From NCBI GenBank assembly GCA_003662715.1, contig QMYO01000067.1, positions 1 through 7,772 on the forward strand: DNA of 7,772 nt, in the 5' to 3' direction. The notes below the pieces were generated by a model. The model had not been told where the DNA came from, searched no databases, and was given only the letters and a program-made list of their open reading frames with translations. The position numbers were made by a program, and so were the translations under genes. This DNA is from Candidatus Bathyarchaeota archaeon (GTDB lineage Archaea; Thermoproteota; Bathyarchaeia; Bathyarchaeales; Bathyarchaeaceae). This document shows positions 6,026 through 7,772 of the stretch, in pieces (positions within the stretch are counted from its first letter, which is position 1; each line of letters begins with the position of its first letter).

Positions 6026-7678
6026 TTGTCAAACGAATTAGCTGCAGGAACTCCTGTTCTAATTTTAAGGGAAGGATCAAGCCGATCTCGAGGAAGAGAA
6101 GCCCAGCACGCCAACATCATGGCAGCTCATATTGTTGCACAGGCAGTTAGGAGCTCCCTTGGACCAAAGGGCATGGACAAGATGCTAGTGGACAGCTTCG
6201 GCGATGTCACAATCACCAGTGACGGACGTACGATCTTAGACGAAATGGATATTCAACATCCAGCGGCAAAGATGATGGTTGAGGTTGCGAAAACACAGGA
6301 CAATGAAGTAGGTGATGGAACCACAACCGCAGTAATCATAACTGGTGAGTTGTTGAAAAAAGCTGAAGACCTCATTGAGAAAAACGTCCACCCTACGGTT
6401 ATTATAGACGGATACCGAAAAGCCGCTGACAAAGCGCTTGAGGTGCTTGAGAAAATCGCTATACCCGTGAAATCAACGGATAGGAAGATTATAGAAAAGA
6501 TTGCAATGACCTCTATGGCAAGCAAGCTGGTAGCTGAAAACAAGGAATACCTCGCGAAGATTGCTTCTTCTGGAGTTCTTTCTGTTGCTGAAAAAGTTAA
6601 GACCCAATTTAAAGTGGACATTGACAATATAAAAGTAGAGAAAAAGCCAGGCGAAGCCATCACCGACACAAAACTCATCAACGGTATTGTTCTCGACAAA
6701 GAAATAGTTCATCCAGGCATGCCAAAACGCGTGGAAAAAGCTAAAATTGCCTTGTTAGATACCCCCCTTGAAATTGAAAAGACAGAGTTTGATGCAAAAA
6801 TTAGCATTGAAAGTCCAGAGCAAATGGACACGTTCATAAAACAAGAAGAGAAAATGCTGAAGGACATGGTTAACAAAATAGCTGCAAAAGGCGCCACCGT
6901 AGTTATCTGTCAAAAAGGCATCGACGACCTAGCTCAACACTTCCTTGCCAGAAAGAAAATACTGGCGGTGCGTAGGGTTAAAAAATCAGACATGGAAAAA
7001 CTTGCAAAAGCAACGGGAGGAAGAGTTGTCACCAACATTGACGACTTAACTAAGAAAGATTTTGGTTATGCTGAACTCGTGGAAGAGAGAAAAATCGGCG
7101 ACGACAAAATGACCTTCATTGAGGGATGTAAAAATCCCCGCGCAGTCACCATTCTAATACGCGGCGGAACCGAGAGAATTGTAGACGAAGCAGAACGTTC
7201 ACTGCACGATGCGTTATGCGTTTCCCGTGATGTCGTTGAGGAACCTAAGATTATGGCTGGTGGAGGAGCGCCAGAACTAGAAGTTGCAAGGGCACTCAAA
7301 GAGTTTGCAGAGACGCTTCCAGGAAGAGAACAACTTGCAGTTATTGGTTTCGCAGAAGCACTTGAAGCTGTGCCTACCACCCTAGCAGAAAACGCTGGAC
7401 TAGACCCCATCGATATCATATCTGAACTCCGAGCTCGACATGAAAAAGGGGAAATTTGGGCAGGAGTAGACTCATATACGGGAAAAGTAAAGAGCATGAA
7501 GGAAGCCAACGTATTTGAACCCCTCGCTGTCAAAAAACAAATCATAAAATCCGCCACAGAGGCCGCATCGATGATCCTAAAAATTGATGATATAATTGCA
7601 GCTGGAAAAATGAAACAGCCGGCTGGGCCCCCGAGAGGGCCTCCCGGAATGGGGCCTCAAGGTGCCGGGGCGTTCTAG
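6026..7678 (+). CDS. ths: Thermosome subunit (group II chaperonin)
   Basis: ATP-driven chaperonin subunit of the archaeal thermosome, a two-ring cytoplasmic complex that folds proteins in a cavity closed by built-in lids. 550 aa, normal for the family. Equatorial signatures: [14 protein letters not shown] (41-54), [10 protein letters not shown] (62-71) and EVGDGTTTA (94-102) with the ATP-site Asp D97. The apical domain spans about 215-370, with the lid protrusion around 250-285. C-terminal equatorial part: [14 protein letters not shown] (393-406, with D395 at the GroEL D398 position) and [10 protein letters not shown] (412-421). The tail is Gly/Pro-rich ([12 protein letters not shown], 534-545), not a GGM repeat. 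Start is TTG at 6026; the protein from there matches the family N-terminus ([10 protein letters not shown]). Small departures from the usual signatures: SDGRTIL for NDGATIL and QDNE for QDDE. Overlaps rpoK by 17 bases. Subunit type (alpha, beta, gamma) not decided. Confidence 0.98.
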   Translation: MSNELAAGTPVLILREGSSRSRGREAQHANIMAAHIVAQAVRSSLGPKGMDKMLVDSFGDVTITSDGRTILDEMDIQHPAAKMMVEVAKTQDNEVGDGTTTAVIITGELLKKAEDLIEKNVHPTVIIDGYRKAADKALEVLEKIAIPVKSTDRKIIEKIAMTSMASKLVAENKEYLAKIASSGVLSVAEKVKTQFKVDIDNIKVEKKPGEAITDTKLINGIVLDKEIVHPGMPKRVEKAKIALLDTPLEIEKTEFDAKISIESPEQMDTFIKQEEKMLKDMVNKIAAKGATVVICQKGIDDLAQHFLARKKILAVRRVKKSDMEKLAKATGGRVVTNIDDLTKKDFGYAELVEERKIGDDKMTFIEGCKNPRAVTILIRGGTERIVDEAERSLHDALCVSRDVVEEPKIMAGGGAPELEVARALKEFAETLPGREQLAVIGFAEALEAVPTTLAENAGLDPIDIISELRARHEKGEIWAGVDSYTGKVKSMKEANVFEPLAVKKQIIKSATEAASMILKIDDIIAAGKMKQPAGPPRGPPGMGPQGAGAF

Positions 7679-7772
7679 CGAAACGGGTGGCGATAAGGAA
7701 ATCTGGATTGGCCCTCCAAAGCTCACCCGCTTTGAAAAGGCTCGAATAGTGGGGGCTAGGGCTCTTCAGATA
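7662..7772 (+). CDS. rpoK: DNA-directed RNA polymerase subunit K (RpoK/Rpb6), 3' end outside the window
   Basis: First 37 codons of the Rpb6/omega-family subunit of archaeal RNA polymerase, which helps assemble and stabilise the largest subunit. The hallmark [20 protein letters not shown] (codons 18-37) is seen up to the last base of the window; the rest of the conserved core lies outside. Start: GTG at 7662 is the only ATG, GTG or TTG in this frame between the stop at 7611-7613 and the conserved block. It gives a 16- to 17-residue polar N-terminal lead, reasonable for archaeal RpoK. The start lies inside the last 17 bases of the thermosome gene in another frame, with no clear Shine-Dalgarno, which points to translation coupled to thermosome termination. 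Confidence 0.9.
   Translation, partial: MPGRSSETGGDKEIWIGPPKLTRFEKARIVGARALQI

Noticed and set aside
7066..7557. 163-codon - strand open frame opposite the thermosome gene, with others at 6253-6699, 6473-6712 and 6709-6897
   Set aside because: All are complementary to the conserved thermosome coding sequence; Ser-rich translations are typical of antisense shadows.
1..7772. CRISPR array, insertion sequence, toxin-antitoxin or defence system
   Set aside because: No regular repeats, transposase, terminal inverted repeats or known defence-family motifs are visible.

Overview
The window looks archaeal. It encodes a group II chaperonin (thermosome) subunit and, running off the right edge, the N-terminus of archaeal RNA polymerase subunit K (RpoK/Rpb6). 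The genes are compact, TATA-like boxes sit about 37-47 bases ahead of several starts, and GTG and TTG start codons are used. The lineage cannot be fixed from this sequence alone; a TACK-type, Bathyarchaeia-like genome is a guess.

Layout. Left edge, + strand: an amidohydrolase of the YtcJ / Amidohydro_3 type, missing its first part because of the window boundary. It converges on a block of - strand genes. Reading that block in its own direction (right to left): a metallo-beta-lactamase-fold hydrolase (about 4576-5454), a protein with two SIS sugar-phosphate-binding domains (3221-4384), a COG2403-type P-loop protein related to cyclic 2,3-diphosphoglycerate synthetase (1838-3160), and a small TM1367-like cyclophilin-fold protein (1455-1826). 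The last two are tightly spaced and probably co-transcribed. The SIS and MBL genes each have a plausible promoter of their own.

Right part, + strand: a divergent intergenic stretch (5455-6025) holds an unannotated 54-codon cysteine-rich reading frame (5627-5791) and the regulatory region of the thermosome gene. That region has a clear BRE/TATA element, a 12-bp palindrome directly upstream of the TATA box and a 12-bp direct repeat. The thermosome gene starts with TTG, and its 3' end overlaps the GTG start of rpoK, so chaperonin and polymerase subunit are probably on one transcript.

How the genes fit together. The right side is housekeeping (protein folding plus transcription). The middle genes look metabolic (hydrolase, sugar-phosphate binding, P-loop ligase/GTPase), but no pathway can be named with confidence. 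I see no mobile element, CRISPR array, tRNA or rRNA, and no convincing new multi-gene system. The best leads are the small cysteine-rich frame, the repeat/palindrome at the thermosome promoter and the thermosome-rpoK overlap.
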